Assembly: GCF_001562115.1 (NCBI RefSeq)
Contig: NZ_CP013926.1
Coordinates: forward strand, 3,658,001 to 3,722,000
DNA: 64,000 bases
Reading direction: 5' to 3'
From: Alteromonas stellipolaris
GTDB lineage: Bacteria > Pseudomonadota > Gammaproteobacteria > Enterobacterales > Alteromonadaceae
Position 1 is the first letter of the stretch. Each line of letters opens with the position of its first letter. Made by a program: the position numbers and the translations under genes. Of the stretch, positions 1 to 15,600 are shown piece after piece. Below the pieces are notes generated by a model. It had not been told where the DNA came from. It did no database searches and saw only the letters and a list, made by a program, of their open reading frames with translations.

Positions 1-244
1 GGATAGCTGCAATACTTAACAAGGTGTTGGGGGATTGAATGTTATCGGTAATGTTGGCCGTTACTGCAATGGCGGGTACGGCATAAATAGCACCTTGTGC
101 CATATTTTTAATGCTACGTAGGGTAAAATACGCAATAGCTATGGGTGACAGTCTGCGCCACTCTTCGCCGGTGTCAACCTTAACCGCTTGGGCGCCCTCG
201 CTGCTTTTGGAAGGCTTCACCGTGTCTACTTCGGGGGAAGCCAC
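1..244 (-). CDS. bPH2 (YdbT-like) membrane protein, N-terminal part only
   Basis: This is the first 81 codons of a gene that runs off the left edge of the window. A GTG at 244-242 overlaps the TAG stop of the upstream gene by one base, which indicates translational coupling. The readable protein starts MASPEVDTVKPSKSSEG and continues through a soluble lead to a probable first membrane segment near residues 55-70. Small bPH2 proteins of the YdbS type are commonly followed by a larger YdbT partner with repeated bPH2 domains, so a YdbT identity is inferred from position. No PH domain is visible in the part present. Confidence 0.55.
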   Translation of the reverse strand, partial: MASPEVDTVKPSKSSEGAQAVKVDTGEEWRRLSPIAIAYFTLRSIKNMAQGAIYAVPAIAVTANITDNIQSPNTLLSIAAI

Positions 245-822
245 TATTTTGCACTCACATCTTTATGATCGAGAATAAACTGCCTTAATCGTTCTGCTAC
301 TTCTACCTCTATACCTGGAATTTCAAATGTGTGGGTAGCACCACCAGCTGAAAATACCTGTAAAGAAGCTAGCCCGGCTAAACGAGCAATAGGCCCACGC
401 TTTAATTCAACGTGTTGAACACGCAATATAGGCTGGCAAGACAACGACCTAAATACCAAGCCTGATTGCAAGCTTAAGTCTTGTTCTCGTAAGGCATATT
501 TGATGAGCGGATCGGCAAAAAAGTGATAGGTCGTCCATAAACATCCCAGCACACAAATTCCCATCACAATTAACGGGTAAGCAATCACTAAGGGGTCTGG
601 TAACACAAAGAACGACTGATACCGTAGCGCGCTAGCAACCATGATCAATACAAACGCACTGCAAAAAGCCAATGAGATGTTAATAACGCGGTAACGCGGA
701 GAAATAGCTTCTAAGTTTAGTTGGTAAAGTTGCGGTATGTCTGATGCAGACGTGTTTTCATTAGTTGTTATAGCGTTTAGCTGAGCATTACTAAACGTTT
801 CGTTTTCGGTTCCTAATGTCAT
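244..822 (-). CDS. bPH2 domain membrane protein (YdbS-like)
   Basis: A 192-residue protein. A polar N-terminus of about 45 residues precedes two hydrophobic segments at roughly 47-67 and 78-100, followed by a compact bacterial PH-like domain at about 103-183 containing RVQHVELKRGPIAR, typical of the bPH2 (DUF304) family. It is probably an inner-membrane protein with the PH domain in the cytoplasm. YdbS/YdbT pairs have been linked to envelope stress and bacteriocin resistance in some bacteria, but the molecular role is unsettled. It overlaps the next gene by one base and is separated from arcB by a terminator, so these two genes form their own unit. Confidence 0.7.
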   Translation of the reverse strand: MTLGTENETFSNAQLNAITTNENTSASDIPQLYQLNLEAISPRYRVINISLAFCSAFVLIMVASALRYQSFFVLPDPLVIAYPLIVMGICVLGCLWTTYHFFADPLIKYALREQDLSLQSGLVFRSLSCQPILRVQHVELKRGPIARLAGLASLQVFSAGGATHTFEIPGIEVEVAERLRQFILDHKDVSAK

Positions 823-863
823 TATGTCTACCCCTTGTAAACTCGCGAAATCGACTTCTAAAT

Positions 864-893
864 AAAAACGGGGCTTAACCAGCCCCGTTTTTT
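864..893 (-). terminator. Rho-independent terminator after arcB
   Basis: A perfect 12-bp stem (864-875 with 81-92 of the same line, i.e. 881-892) closes a 5-nt loop. On the minus strand the stem is GC-rich and ends in a run of five T. It lies between the arcB stop and the bPH2 gene start, so it should separate those units. Confidence 0.75.
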
Positions 894-903
894 GTTAAAC
901 GAT

Positions 904-3261
904 TTAATCGTCTACCCGCTGCTGATTAAGCCACTCCTGCAGTGCTTTCATGTCGTGCTGTACAGCCATTTGCAACTCTTCAACCCAATCGTGGACGTTC
1001 TGCCACCAGGTAGGGTGATCCCCTTGTTGAATTTGATTGGCAATACGTTGCACACGTGCAAGCCCTACAGAGCCTGCAGCCCCTTTAATCTTATGCGCTT
1101 GAGAGCACACTTCAGATTTTTCATCTGCACTTAGGCTTAACTGCAGAATTTCCATGTATTCAGGCATTTTTTCCTGAAACACTTTAACGCTTGCCCGCAC
1201 CATATCATCGCCTATTGTATCCACTAACATCTGGAGCAAGTCCATATCTAAAATGTTACTTAATATTTTACTCGGCTCTGGTGGGCGCTCTACCTGCCCT
1301 TCAATTTCCAACGGCGCAGGTGGCGCATGGAATAACTCGTTAAACACCTCAATCACGCGAGACTTCTTAATGGGCTTGGCGATAATATCGTCCATGCCGT
1401 TCTGCAAATACTCTTCCCGCTTTTTAATCACGTTCGCAGTAAGTGCCACAATAGGCGTTTGCATCACTAAGTCTTCTTCATGCAGCGTACTGGCCACGTC
1501 GAAGCCGGTCATATCTGGTAATTGAATGTCTAACAGTATCAGGTCGTATTGGGTAGCTCGGGCTTTATCAATGGCTTCTTGCCCTGTCATGGCCACATCT
1601 ACCTTTTGTCCCATTTTTTCTAGCAAGGCTTTGGCAACCATCACGTTAAGCTCAATATCTTCTACCAACAGAATATTCAAATCGGTAACTTGAAGCTGCG
1701 CCACTTGCATAGGCTTTTTCGATATCTCTACCGGTAGCTCTATTTCAAAGCGCGTACCTTTACCTACCACACTGGTAACTTTGATATTACCCTTCATCAA
1801 ATCGACCATTTGCTTACAAATAGCCAATCCAATGCCAGTACCCGTAGCAGACTGGTGGTCAGGGTGATCAACCTGATAGTACATGGCGAAGATCTTTTCT
1901 ATCTCTTCTTCAGGTATGCCTACCCCAGTATCTTCAATCACAAAGGTGACGAACGCTAAGTCATTTTCAGGTTTGGTGGCTTCAATCGATAAGCTTACGT
2001 GACCTTTTTGGGTAAACTTCACTGCGTTAAACAGGATATTCCACAAAATCTGGCGCAAGCGCGTACCGTCTACTTCAACCAACCTTGGTAGAGGCTCTTT
2101 AATCGTGGTTTTAAGCTCTAACTGTTTATCACCGGCTAACAGTCGAATAATACTGCTTAGCTCTTCGGTAAAATCTCGAAGCGATACGGTCTTCAAGCTC
2201 AGTTCAACTTTGTCTCTATCTAGCTTATCAAGGTCGATAATATCGTTGAAGATATTGCCAAGGGTGATAGCACTGGCATAAATAGTACTTACCCAGCTAA
2301 ATTGCTCTTCGCTTAACTCGGTATCGCGAAGCATTCTACTTAAGCCAACAATACCGTTTAGCGGCGTACGTAGCTCGTGGCTAATCGTGGCGATAAAGCG
2401 CGTTTTATCGGTACTGGCTTTCGCTGCTGCATTTTCTGCTTGTTTACGTTCAGTCATGTCTCGACCAAATGATAGCAAGCCTAAACGATTGCCTTCTTTA
2501 TCGAAGAAAGGTACTCGCTTCATTTCGAAGTAGCGACGGCGGCCATCGGCAAAGCGCAGCCATAACTCTTCGGTGATACTGGCGTTAGTTTCCAGCACTT
2601 CGTGGTCGCTGGCGACTATTTGACGGGCTAGGTCTTCTTCATAAACATCAGTTGGCGTTAAACCAAGCAGTTCTTGCTCGGTCTTACCTGTCATGAGCTC
2701 TGCTATACGATTGCAGCCAGCAAAACGCCCTTCTTCATTTCGGTAGTAAATAAGATCTGGCGAGGCATCGATAATCGAGCGAAGTAAGGTAGACAAGCGG
2801 CGGGCTTGTGCTTCTTGTTCAGATTTATCCTGAATTTCACGCTCTAAGTCTTTAAATAAGGCTTCACGCTCTTCTTGCGCTAATTTACGCTGCTCAATTT
2901 CGTGATTTAATTGGCGAATATTAGTTTGCAACTCGCGGTTAAGAAAAACATCTTCTTCTCGCAAGCGCTCTAATTGGCTTACCACTTCTTTAAGATTGGT
3001 ACGTGAGTTTTCTAACTGCTTTATTAGTTCGCTAAAAAAGTACAGCACCCAAGGTGCCGAAAGCATGGTTAGAATAACCGCGCTGATAAAGTCATCAGGT
3101 TGTACCGCACTGCCCATGCTTACACGAATTACGTAAGAGCCGCCAAGCGTAAATACCAGCGAAAATACCACGAACAGAATACTTAACTTAAGCGTACCAA
3201 AGCGCTGCACAAATTGTGCAAAGCGAATAGCCCAAGAGTCATTTGGAGAATCTGAATGCAT
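904..3261 (-). CDS. arcB: Aerobic respiration control hybrid sensor kinase ArcB
   Basis: A 785-residue tripartite histidine kinase close in length to E. coli ArcB (778). It has two N-terminal membrane segments (about 24-46 and 57-77), a coiled-coil linker (about 80-155), a PAS domain (about 155-275), and a kinase core with H295 in SHELRTPLNG. ATP-binding motifs include DTGVGIP and GTGIGLA. A receiver domain follows with D578 in LLDIQLPDMTG, then an HPt domain with H723 in AHKIKGAAGS. In the family the phosphate passes His-Asp-His to ArcA; arcA is not in this window. The PAS cysteine equivalent to E. coli C180 is present (C183 in AGCNRIAEL), but the position of C241 is a tyrosine (Y244 in RRRYFEMKRVP), so the two-cysteine quinone switch cannot be formed as in E. 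coli. It is transcribed away from gltB. Confidence 0.95.
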   Translation of the reverse strand: MHSDSPNDSWAIRFAQFVQRFGTLKLSILFVVFSLVFTLGGSYVIRVSMGSAVQPDDFISAVILTMLSAPWVLYFFSELIKQLENSRTNLKEVVSQLERLREEDVFLNRELQTNIRQLNHEIEQRKLAQEEREALFKDLEREIQDKSEQEAQARRLSTLLRSIIDASPDLIYYRNEEGRFAGCNRIAELMTGKTEQELLGLTPTDVYEEDLARQIVASDHEVLETNASITEELWLRFADGRRRYFEMKRVPFFDKEGNRLGLLSFGRDMTERKQAENAAAKASTDKTRFIATISHELRTPLNGIVGLSRMLRDTELSEEQFSWVSTIYASAITLGNIFNDIIDLDKLDRDKVELSLKTVSLRDFTEELSSIIRLLAGDKQLELKTTIKEPLPRLVEVDGTRLRQILWNILFNAVKFTQKGHVSLSIEATKPENDLAFVTFVIEDTGVGIPEEEIEKIFAMYYQVDHPDHQSATGTGIGLAICKQMVDLMKGNIKVTSVVGKGTRFEIELPVEISKKPMQVAQLQVTDLNILLVEDIELNVMVAKALLEKMGQKVDVAMTGQEAIDKARATQYDLILLDIQLPDMTGFDVASTLHEEDLVMQTPIVALTANVIKKREEYLQNGMDDIIAKPIKKSRVIEVFNELFHAPPAPLEIEGQVERPPEPSKILSNILDMDLLQMLVDTIGDDMVRASVKVFQEKMPEYMEILQLSLSADEKSEVCSQAHKIKGAAGSVGLARVQRIANQIQQGDHPTWWQNVHDWVEELQMAVQHDMKALQEWLNQQRVDD

Positions 3262-3911
3262 GAACGACTTATTTTTAGGATTATTTTCGACATATCCTAT
3301 CAGGGTTTATGCATTACGGAAATGCTCACTGAGTTCGCAAATATTGAAGAGTGGCTGCGCGTTTGGGTGAATTGACTTACTACGGTGCATTATTTGTACA
3401 ATACTGAATGATTCTGGTATCGTGTAAGAAAGGATTTACAACTACATAAAAATACAGCAAACAAGCCCTTGACTAGATATTAAACGCCTCAACATGAATT
3501 TTTATTCACTTTTGGCGATTTAAAGACACTTGCTATACTTTCATTGCCTACCAATAAGACGATATATTGGGTTATAACATTTTTGTTACAAAGATGAATT
3601 TATAAGTTTAACACCATGAAAATAGTGAATATTTTAAACTATATGCTAAATCTTTGTTATACCCCCTACTTTAGCGTTTGATTTTACATATCAATATAGG
3701 TATTTTGTACGCCCCGCAAAGCAATAATGCATAAAAATGCGGAACACGACTGGAATCCTCTAATAATAAATAACGACAAGAAAAGGCGCATAGAGCGGTA
3801 ATAGTGCCAGCTCGACAAAAGACGTCTGAACAATGTTGTGATACGCAATACCTAGGCGCATCTACACGCAACGCACACCTTGCCCCAGTCAAAGGTTGAA
3901 GGAGTTAAGAG
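3262..3911. other. Divergent arcB/gltB intergenic region
   Basis: About 650 bases without a convincing gene. The right half is AT-rich. It must carry the arcB promoter (leftward) and the gltB promoter and long leader (rightward). A 73-codon open frame at 3671-3892 on the minus strand has cysteine-rich, low-quality composition and no recognisable domain, so I do not call it. Confidence 0.6.
3512..3539 (+). promoter_or_regulatory. Candidate sigma-70 promoter for gltBD
   Basis: TTGGCG at 3512-3517 is followed after 16 bp by TATACT at 3534-3539, with the extended -10 dinucleotide TG at 3531-3532. If used, it would give a leader of about 365 nt before gltB. This is a match by eye in AT-rich DNA and is not proven. 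Confidence 0.35.
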
Positions 3912-9808
<5,897 letters not shown>

Positions 9809-9861
9809 TATCGACATGTGAAACAGCACGTTAACCGTGCCTCGTTGCACGTAATCTATTT

Positions 9862-9887
9862 AAAAGCTCGCTTAGGCGAGCTTTTTT
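9862..9887 (+). terminator. Rho-independent terminator after gltD
   Basis: A 10-bp stem (9862-9871 with 9876-9885) closes a TTAG loop, and the T tract continues to 9887. It ends the gltBD unit. Confidence 0.85.
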
Positions 9888-10007
9888 GTGGCCAGCATAT
9901 CTAAACCTTCAAAGAAATCCGCCTAGGGTACTTTCACCTACTACAACATCGCCTACAACATACTTTGTAACAACCTACCACAAGCTTTCTACAAGCACAA
10001 ATGTATA

Positions 10008-10039
10008 GTATATTTAACATCAAGTTATATTTAATATAC
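10008..10039. repeat. AT-rich imperfect inverted repeat upstream of the membrane protein/XRE pair
   Basis: GTATATT at 10008-10014 is mirrored by AATATAC at 10033-10039, in a very AT-rich stretch just before the 10085 start. It could be an operator for the XRE protein encoded at 10552-10776, since such small regulators often control their own promoter. The base composition makes chance symmetry possible. Confidence 0.3.
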
Positions 10040-10084
10040 ACAAAGTAAAACTTAATCACCATTAATAGGGCGCGGAGAAAAATA

Positions 10085-10552
10085 ATGATTTCGTTCAGAG
10101 AGAAAAGTTTGTGGGTGTCTTTGCTAGTATCTGCGGTGATCGCCTCTATCTTTGGAGATAGCGTATACACACTTATGTTTTTGCAACCAAATACTAGCCT
10201 AGATGACACCACCGCCCTCATCATGCGAATTACTATTGCCTTCATAATCTTAGAGGTAGCTTTACACATCGCGTTAGCAATGAACCAGCAAGAAGATGCT
10301 AACATCCCTGAAGATGAGCGAGAGCGTTATCATCGACTTACCGCAAACAATGCGGGCTACTGGGTGCTATCAGCTGGTATTGTTAGTTGTGTGATACAGC
10401 AGATGATCAATAACCATATCGATTTTGACGTGCAAAATAGCTATAGCAATTATGCTCTTGCACCTATTGAGCTAAAATTAGTCCTTATTTTTTGGCTCTC
10501 GGAAGTAACCCGATTTGGTACTGAGATTTACTACTTCCGGAAAGAAAGTTAA
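10085..10552 (+). CDS. Four-helix membrane protein paired with an XRE regulator
   Basis: A 155-residue protein with hydrophobic segments at about 8-34, 44-66, 93-112 and 125-145, so probably four transmembrane helices, and a charged loop (QQEDANIPEDERERYHRL) between helices 2 and 3. I do not recognise a named family with confidence. The start is supported by a GGAG stretch about 10 bases upstream. Its TAA stop overlaps the ATG of the following XRE gene (TAATG). Small membrane proteins coupled to a short Cro/CI-type regulator are a recurring arrangement, but their function is largely unknown. Confidence 0.65.
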   Translation: MISFREKSLWVSLLVSAVIASIFGDSVYTLMFLQPNTSLDDTTALIMRITIAFIILEVALHIALAMNQQEDANIPEDERERYHRLTANNAGYWVLSAGIVSCVIQQMINNHIDFDVQNSYSNYALAPIELKLVLIFWLSEVTRFGTEIYYFRKES

Positions 10553-10776
10553 TGACGGCTAAATACACAATTACCAACAATATAAGAACCTTACGCTTTC
10601 TTGTCGATGAAATGACTCAGCAAGAGCTCGCGTCAAAGGTGGGCGTTACGCGACAAACTATCATGGCAATTGAAAAAGGAAAATACTCCCCTTCCCTTGA
10701 AGTCGCCTTCAAAATTGCCTTGGTATTTAATAAGCCCTTTAATGAGGTATTTCAGTATTCGAAAGAGGGGGAGTGA
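10552..10776 (+). CDS. Short XRE/Cro-CI family transcriptional regulator
   Basis: A 74-residue protein that is almost only a helix-turn-helix domain: TQQELASKVGVTRQTIMAIE fits the HTH_3 pattern and is followed by KGKYSPSLEVAFKIALVF. There is no effector domain. The start codon overlaps the stop of the four-helix membrane protein, so the pair is translationally coupled. Probably it represses its own operon; other targets cannot be inferred. A bidirectional terminator lies about 65 bases downstream. Confidence 0.8.
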   Translation: MTAKYTITNNIRTLRFLVDEMTQQELASKVGVTRQTIMAIEKGKYSPSLEVAFKIALVFNKPFNEVFQYSKEGE

Positions 10777-10840
10777 TGCCATTAATACGCTAAAGCTAAT
10801 ACCTTAGAGACGTGCGTTTTAAGATATTTTTCTGACATTC

Positions 10841-10875
10841 AAAAGCGCCATTATCTTCTCAATAATGGCGCTTTT
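10841..10875. terminator. Bidirectional terminator between XRE gene and pectin locus
   Basis: A perfect 14-bp stem (10841-10854 with 10862-10875) closes a 7-nt loop. Four A on one side and four T on the other let it serve both the rightward XRE unit and the leftward pectin-locus unit. Confidence 0.8.
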
Positions 10876-10897
10876 CAACTCATCATCAGTTTGCGTA

Positions 10898-12613
10898 TTA
10901 GTGTTTACCTGGAATAGCAGACATATCTTGGATAATCTTACCTACGCCAGAGTGATTAATAACACGCTGCTTCACGACATCTGCGTTTTCAAGCACATAA
11001 TCGTAAGGTACTTCAAAACTTGATGTAGGAGTTGCATCTGGCCCAGCGACAACATCCCCTTCTTCAGGCTCAGACCACGTGACTCCCTCACCGAATACGT
11101 TACCCGATGTGTTCCAATACCCAATAACATCGGAGTAAAAAGATACTATTGGGTTTTTGGTATTCTCGAACACGTTGTTCTCAATTTGTAACTCAGCACC
11201 AATTCTCGAATTGATGGCGGTAGAGGATATTTGGTTATAGTAGTTATTATACAAATGCCCGTGGCCATAGCGAAATAATGGCAATCGAGATTCAATATTC
11301 TCAAAGCGATTGTGATGGAAGGTAATTAAGCGCTCAGTGCTTGCACTGCTAGTATCGCTTTCGGTATGACCGTGCAACGATGCCTTCCAGTGATCATGCA
11401 GATAATTGTATGAAATAGTAATATTTTTTGCGCCCCGTTTACTATCAACTAACCCATCGTAAAAATCTTTATCTACCGCTAAGGTGCTATATAACTCGTT
11501 ATGGTCGATCCAAATATTGCTTGTGCTTGAACCGTCGTTATCACCTTCAATAGAGATAGCATCTTTACCTTCTGTAAGTACATGGTGGATACGTAAGTTG
11601 CGAATTATCACATTATTGGCACGTTTAATTAAAATACCAATTCCATCAAATTCACCTCTGTTGGCCACACCAATAATCGACACATCATTCATATCACGTA
11701 TTTCAATGGCAGACCCCGTGCCTCCTGAGTTGGCATCAGTAATAGTGCCATCAACATAAATCGTTATCGGTGTATTCGCTGCACTTGCATTATCCAGTGC
11801 AGTCTTTAAATCCAAACCGTTATCCACAGTAACGACCGTTCCACCCGCTCCACCAGTTAAATCGAAACTATACTGTGCGAAGCCGCTTGCCGTAAAGGTA
11901 GGTGCCGGCGCAATCTCTGGTACATTGGGTGCTTGCGGTTCCCAGCCTTCACCATTGTTAAAATGAGAAAAAATATCACTTCGATTGGTAAGCGCAGCAA
12001 CCTCACTCTCAGATAAAATGTACACGAACTCTCTAGCTGAAAGATCTAGTGGGTTACCGTTGATGTCCATACTGCCATACTCGCGCCAGCCTGCCGTCGA
12101 TGTTGCTGGACTAGGATTGGTAGCGGGTTGGTTTCGAACGCCTTCACCCGCCCAGCCCCTAGTCGCTATGTGAGTATCAAATCGATTATTAATAAGGGTG
12201 ATATTATCGAAGTAATCCGCACTTCCACCACTGCGTGCAATATAGGTTGAGTTATCAAGTACACCGTTACCGATAGGACCTGGTCCATGGGTAAATTGAT
12301 TGTTCAGGAAAATAAAACCTTTATTGGTAATCTCAGGAACTCTCGCCTGCAGAATGTACCCACCTGCGGTGTCTTCCTCTGGATCTCCATTTTTAGAATC
12401 ACCAATTGTTCGAATTTCACTCTCTTCAAACAACGCAGTATCAACATAGCCCCAGATGAAATCTACATTGCCTGCCACTAACGATTGGTAGAACCAACTA
12501 AAGCCTTTAAGCAAGAGCGTATCTTGTTCACTGACAAAGTTCATACGCACCGCGGTTAATCTTCCGGCATCGCTATTAAAATAATAGTGTTTCTGCTTGG
12601 TTTGAATAGGCAT
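10898..12613 (-). CDS. C-terminal part of frameshifted pectin methylesterase / PL1 pectate lyase
   Basis: This 571-codon frame has no signal peptide and starts in the middle of a pectin methylesterase (CE8) domain. It reads NSDAGRL, then SEQDT (D31, acid/base) and NVDFIWG (D51, nucleophile), with ATRGWAGEG later. Residues about 245-540 form a PL1 pectate lyase: WIDHN, FYDGLVDSK and ITFHHNRFEN with SRLPLFR are the usual calcium-binding and catalytic regions. The first catalytic motifs of the esterase are at the end of the overlapping upstream frame (12576-17033), so the two frames are parts of one ancestral gene of about 2,045 codons. The ATG at 12613 is unlikely to be a natural start; whether this part is translated at all is open. 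The PL1 domain itself appears complete. Confidence 0.8.
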   Translation of the reverse strand: MPIQTKQKHYYFNSDAGRLTAVRMNFVSEQDTLLLKGFSWFYQSLVAGNVDFIWGYVDTALFEESEIRTIGDSKNGDPEEDTAGGYILQARVPEITNKGFIFLNNQFTHGPGPIGNGVLDNSTYIARSGGSADYFDNITLINNRFDTHIATRGWAGEGVRNQPATNPSPATSTAGWREYGSMDINGNPLDLSAREFVYILSESEVAALTNRSDIFSHFNNGEGWEPQAPNVPEIAPAPTFTASGFAQYSFDLTGGAGGTVVTVDNGLDLKTALDNASAANTPITIYVDGTITDANSGGTGSAIEIRDMNDVSIIGVANRGEFDGIGILIKRANNVIIRNLRIHHVLTEGKDAISIEGDNDGSSTSNIWIDHNELYSTLAVDKDFYDGLVDSKRGAKNITISYNYLHDHWKASLHGHTESDTSSASTERLITFHHNRFENIESRLPLFRYGHGHLYNNYYNQISSTAINSRIGAELQIENNVFENTKNPIVSFYSDVIGYWNTSGNVFGEGVTWSEPEEGDVVAGPDATPTSSFEVPYDYVLENADVVKQRVINHSGVGKIIQDMSAIPGKH

Positions 12614-15600
12614 TACTTCGAATATGTGAATTTTTCAGAGTAAAGTTATTAAAGGTTAAGTCATCTACGCCCTCTATAAGAAACACACTTCTGCCGCCTG
12701 AAGGAGTCCCTGTTGAGGGCGCTTCGCTTTTGCCACTCCCGCTGTTAAAGCTTTCAAAGTTGTCGTAATAAACAAGGGTATTGTCACGGCTCTCTCCTTG
12801 CAAAGTAACCTTATTGTTACCCCGTAAGAACAGCATTTCTTGATATTCACCGTCTCTAATCGTGACGTTCGACGGTGTTTCAACAGGGACATTTTGCATA
12901 ATGTGATTAAGCGCGCCCTGCACCGTGCGAAAATCGGCCTCAGCGTCGTCATCAACGACAATCGAATTGCCTGAAGGAGCGGCCTCTCGAGTACTAAAGG
13001 CCCAATCCGCATCTTTCCCAAGGCCTACAAACGTTTCTCCATTCAGAGTACCGCTGGTTAAGACGTTATCCCCAATAGATACATAGTAAGAATGACCGTA
13101 ATCGAGTGCATTTGTATGCGGCTTAACTACAAGTGAATTCCCCTTAACGTAAACTGGACGATAATTAACTTTGCGTTGTCTTTCCTGGCCTTTGAAACCA
13201 ATGTAGTCGGTATCACCAGCTACATTCACCACATCGACAAGCGTATCGTCAGAAGCGTTGTAAATGCGAATTTCACCGCTACTCCCTAACGTGGGCGTAT
13301 CGTCAAACGTTAAGGTGAGTAGCGTATCGACATAAGCATTTTGATTGCCAGAACTGGGGATCGTATCCGCAGACAAATCACCATAAGCGGCCGTCGGCAT
13401 AATAAATCCTTCCTCGACAGTAACAGCAATGTGCTTTACTAACGTGGGGTCAGAACCCGATGTGATTGTGACTATCGCATTTCCTTCAGCCGTAGGCGTA
13501 AGTGTCACCTGCGGGCCATCTTGAGCAATCGTTAATACATTGGCATCACTGGTTGTTACGGTAAATGTATCTTCGGTAATACCATCATCTTGCACTGCGG
13601 TGACATAGATAAACAACGGATCGCTACTGGTGGTGGTTTCCCAATTAGGCTCTTTATAATCAAGCGTAAGCTGAACCGGCTTTACCAACGGGTTTCCAAC
13701 CTTGAGGTCATCTAATTCAAAAGATCTGTTGTTGGTAAAAATTCCTATTAAACCCGCTGCGTTATAGGTTGAATCCACAGTACTCCCCATGTTTTCACCA
13801 TCAAGGTAAACCGTTAGGTTTTCACCATCCATGTCAAAACGTACTCGATACCACGTGCCATCAGTTTCCTCTTTTTCACCTAGCAAGATAGGTGATTTTT
13901 TCTGTACAGGACGGGCAATGCTCCCATCAGTACTAATCGCCACTTCAACTTGCGTGCTACTCGATGAATTTTGTATATTAAGTCCACCAGCGTACCAGTT
14001 GCCAGCACTAACATAACGCCCCATTAAGAAAAGTTGTTTGTTACGAGTAGTACTATTTTGACGCGGACGAATACGGGCTTCGACATAATAATTGCCGCTT
14101 TCAGGCAACCCACTTAGTGCCGTTTCTTTAACTAACAAAATTTCCCCGCCTTCGCCACCAGCGGTATAACGAAGAACGTTGTTGCCATCATCATCAAGAA
14201 TATCGAATACGCCTTGAGGTCCGTTAGTGCCTGCATCGTCTGCAATCAGGGTAAAGTTATCCAATGAACCTTCTGCAAAATCGTCACAAAAATAAAGTTC
14301 AGGCTCGCTATCACAATTGAACTGACTATTGTTAGGCGCATCACCAACGTAGGCGATGACCACGTTATCAATCACTACTTTACCGCCACTTTCAGTTCGC
14401 ATTTGAAGAAACGACGTGGGCGTTGCAACCAATCCTTCTATCGTCAACTTTTGGCCTGGTATGAGGGAGGTAATGAGTTCGCTGTAGAACTTAGAATCAC
14501 TGCCATGTATCGACTTACCACTACTACTGGTATTGTTATCGACATAGATTTGGAAGTTGTTATTAGCTTCGGCATCTTCTATAGCAATCACATCCATGCT
14601 AATCGTGTATTCACGGCTTAAATCAAGCACGCCAGTCGTGGTGGTATCTTCAGCTGTGGTATCGATTTCAGGAGTGGTATTGCCCAACGTGAATCGAGCG
14701 CTGTCCATAGATAATTCGCCGTCAGTGATGGTAATACCTGAACCACCACCGGTAACACTATAAAAAGGCGTAGTAGCATCGGTCGCTTTATACTCTGCAC
14801 TAAAGAAAGTATCGATATCGGTTTCAAACGTTTCATCTAACAATACATTCGCTTCGATATACTCAATATGAATATTGTCGATTACGACAACTGAGCCACT
14901 TTCGGTTCTAAATTGTAGGTATGAATTTGGTGTCGCTACCTGCCCCTCTACGGTCATGGTAGTCCCTGCTACTAAATCAACCACCGGCTCATTAAAGAAA
15001 CGTGAATCTCCCCCTAAGTGTGAATTAGCGCTACCTGACGTATTATTATCTACGTAAATTTGGAAGTGATTATCGCCTTCGGTATCTTCCGCTGAGATAA
15101 CATCGAATACCACCGTGTATGGCCGACTTAAATCGAGTGCGCCGGTAGAAGATGTATCGTCAGACGAGCTTATTACATCCGGCTCAGTGTTTCCTAACGT
15201 GAAACGACCACCATCCAGTTCAATACCGGTTGCAACCTGAGTTACAGAGCCGCCGGTAATACTAAGCATAGGAACTTGTTCACCCTCCCCATTTTCTATT
15301 GCAGCAAAATTAGTTGAAAATATATCTTCACTCTCTTCGGCAAAGCTGAGCGACAGGGGTAGCGATACACTTGGAATAATAACGGGTTCTTCAGGCTCGG
15401 TAGGATCCGGTTCTGACGGCGGAGGCGGTTCAACCGCATCTGCTATCGTCTCAATTTTTAAATTATCAATGGTAATCGTTGCACTTGAGTCTGTGCGTAA
15501 TTGGAAGAAGCTATTAGTGATACTGCTGTCGAGTATTTTGGCATCTGGAGCCGTGGGATCACCACCGCCAATATCGTCGCCAGGCTCGTAGGTATAAGTG

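Noticed and set aside
3671..3892. 73-codon open frame on the minus strand upstream of gltB
   Set aside because: Cysteine-rich, irregular composition, no ribosome site or domain; it lies in the gltB leader.
9934..10305. Minus-strand frame opposite the four-helix membrane protein
   Set aside because: It mirrors the real gene and its AT-rich upstream region; the forward gene has a ribosome site and coupled XRE neighbour.
12674..13021. Minus-strand 115-codon frame inside the pectin esterase lipoprotein gene
   Set aside because: Another frame of the real gene; no start signal and no family pattern.
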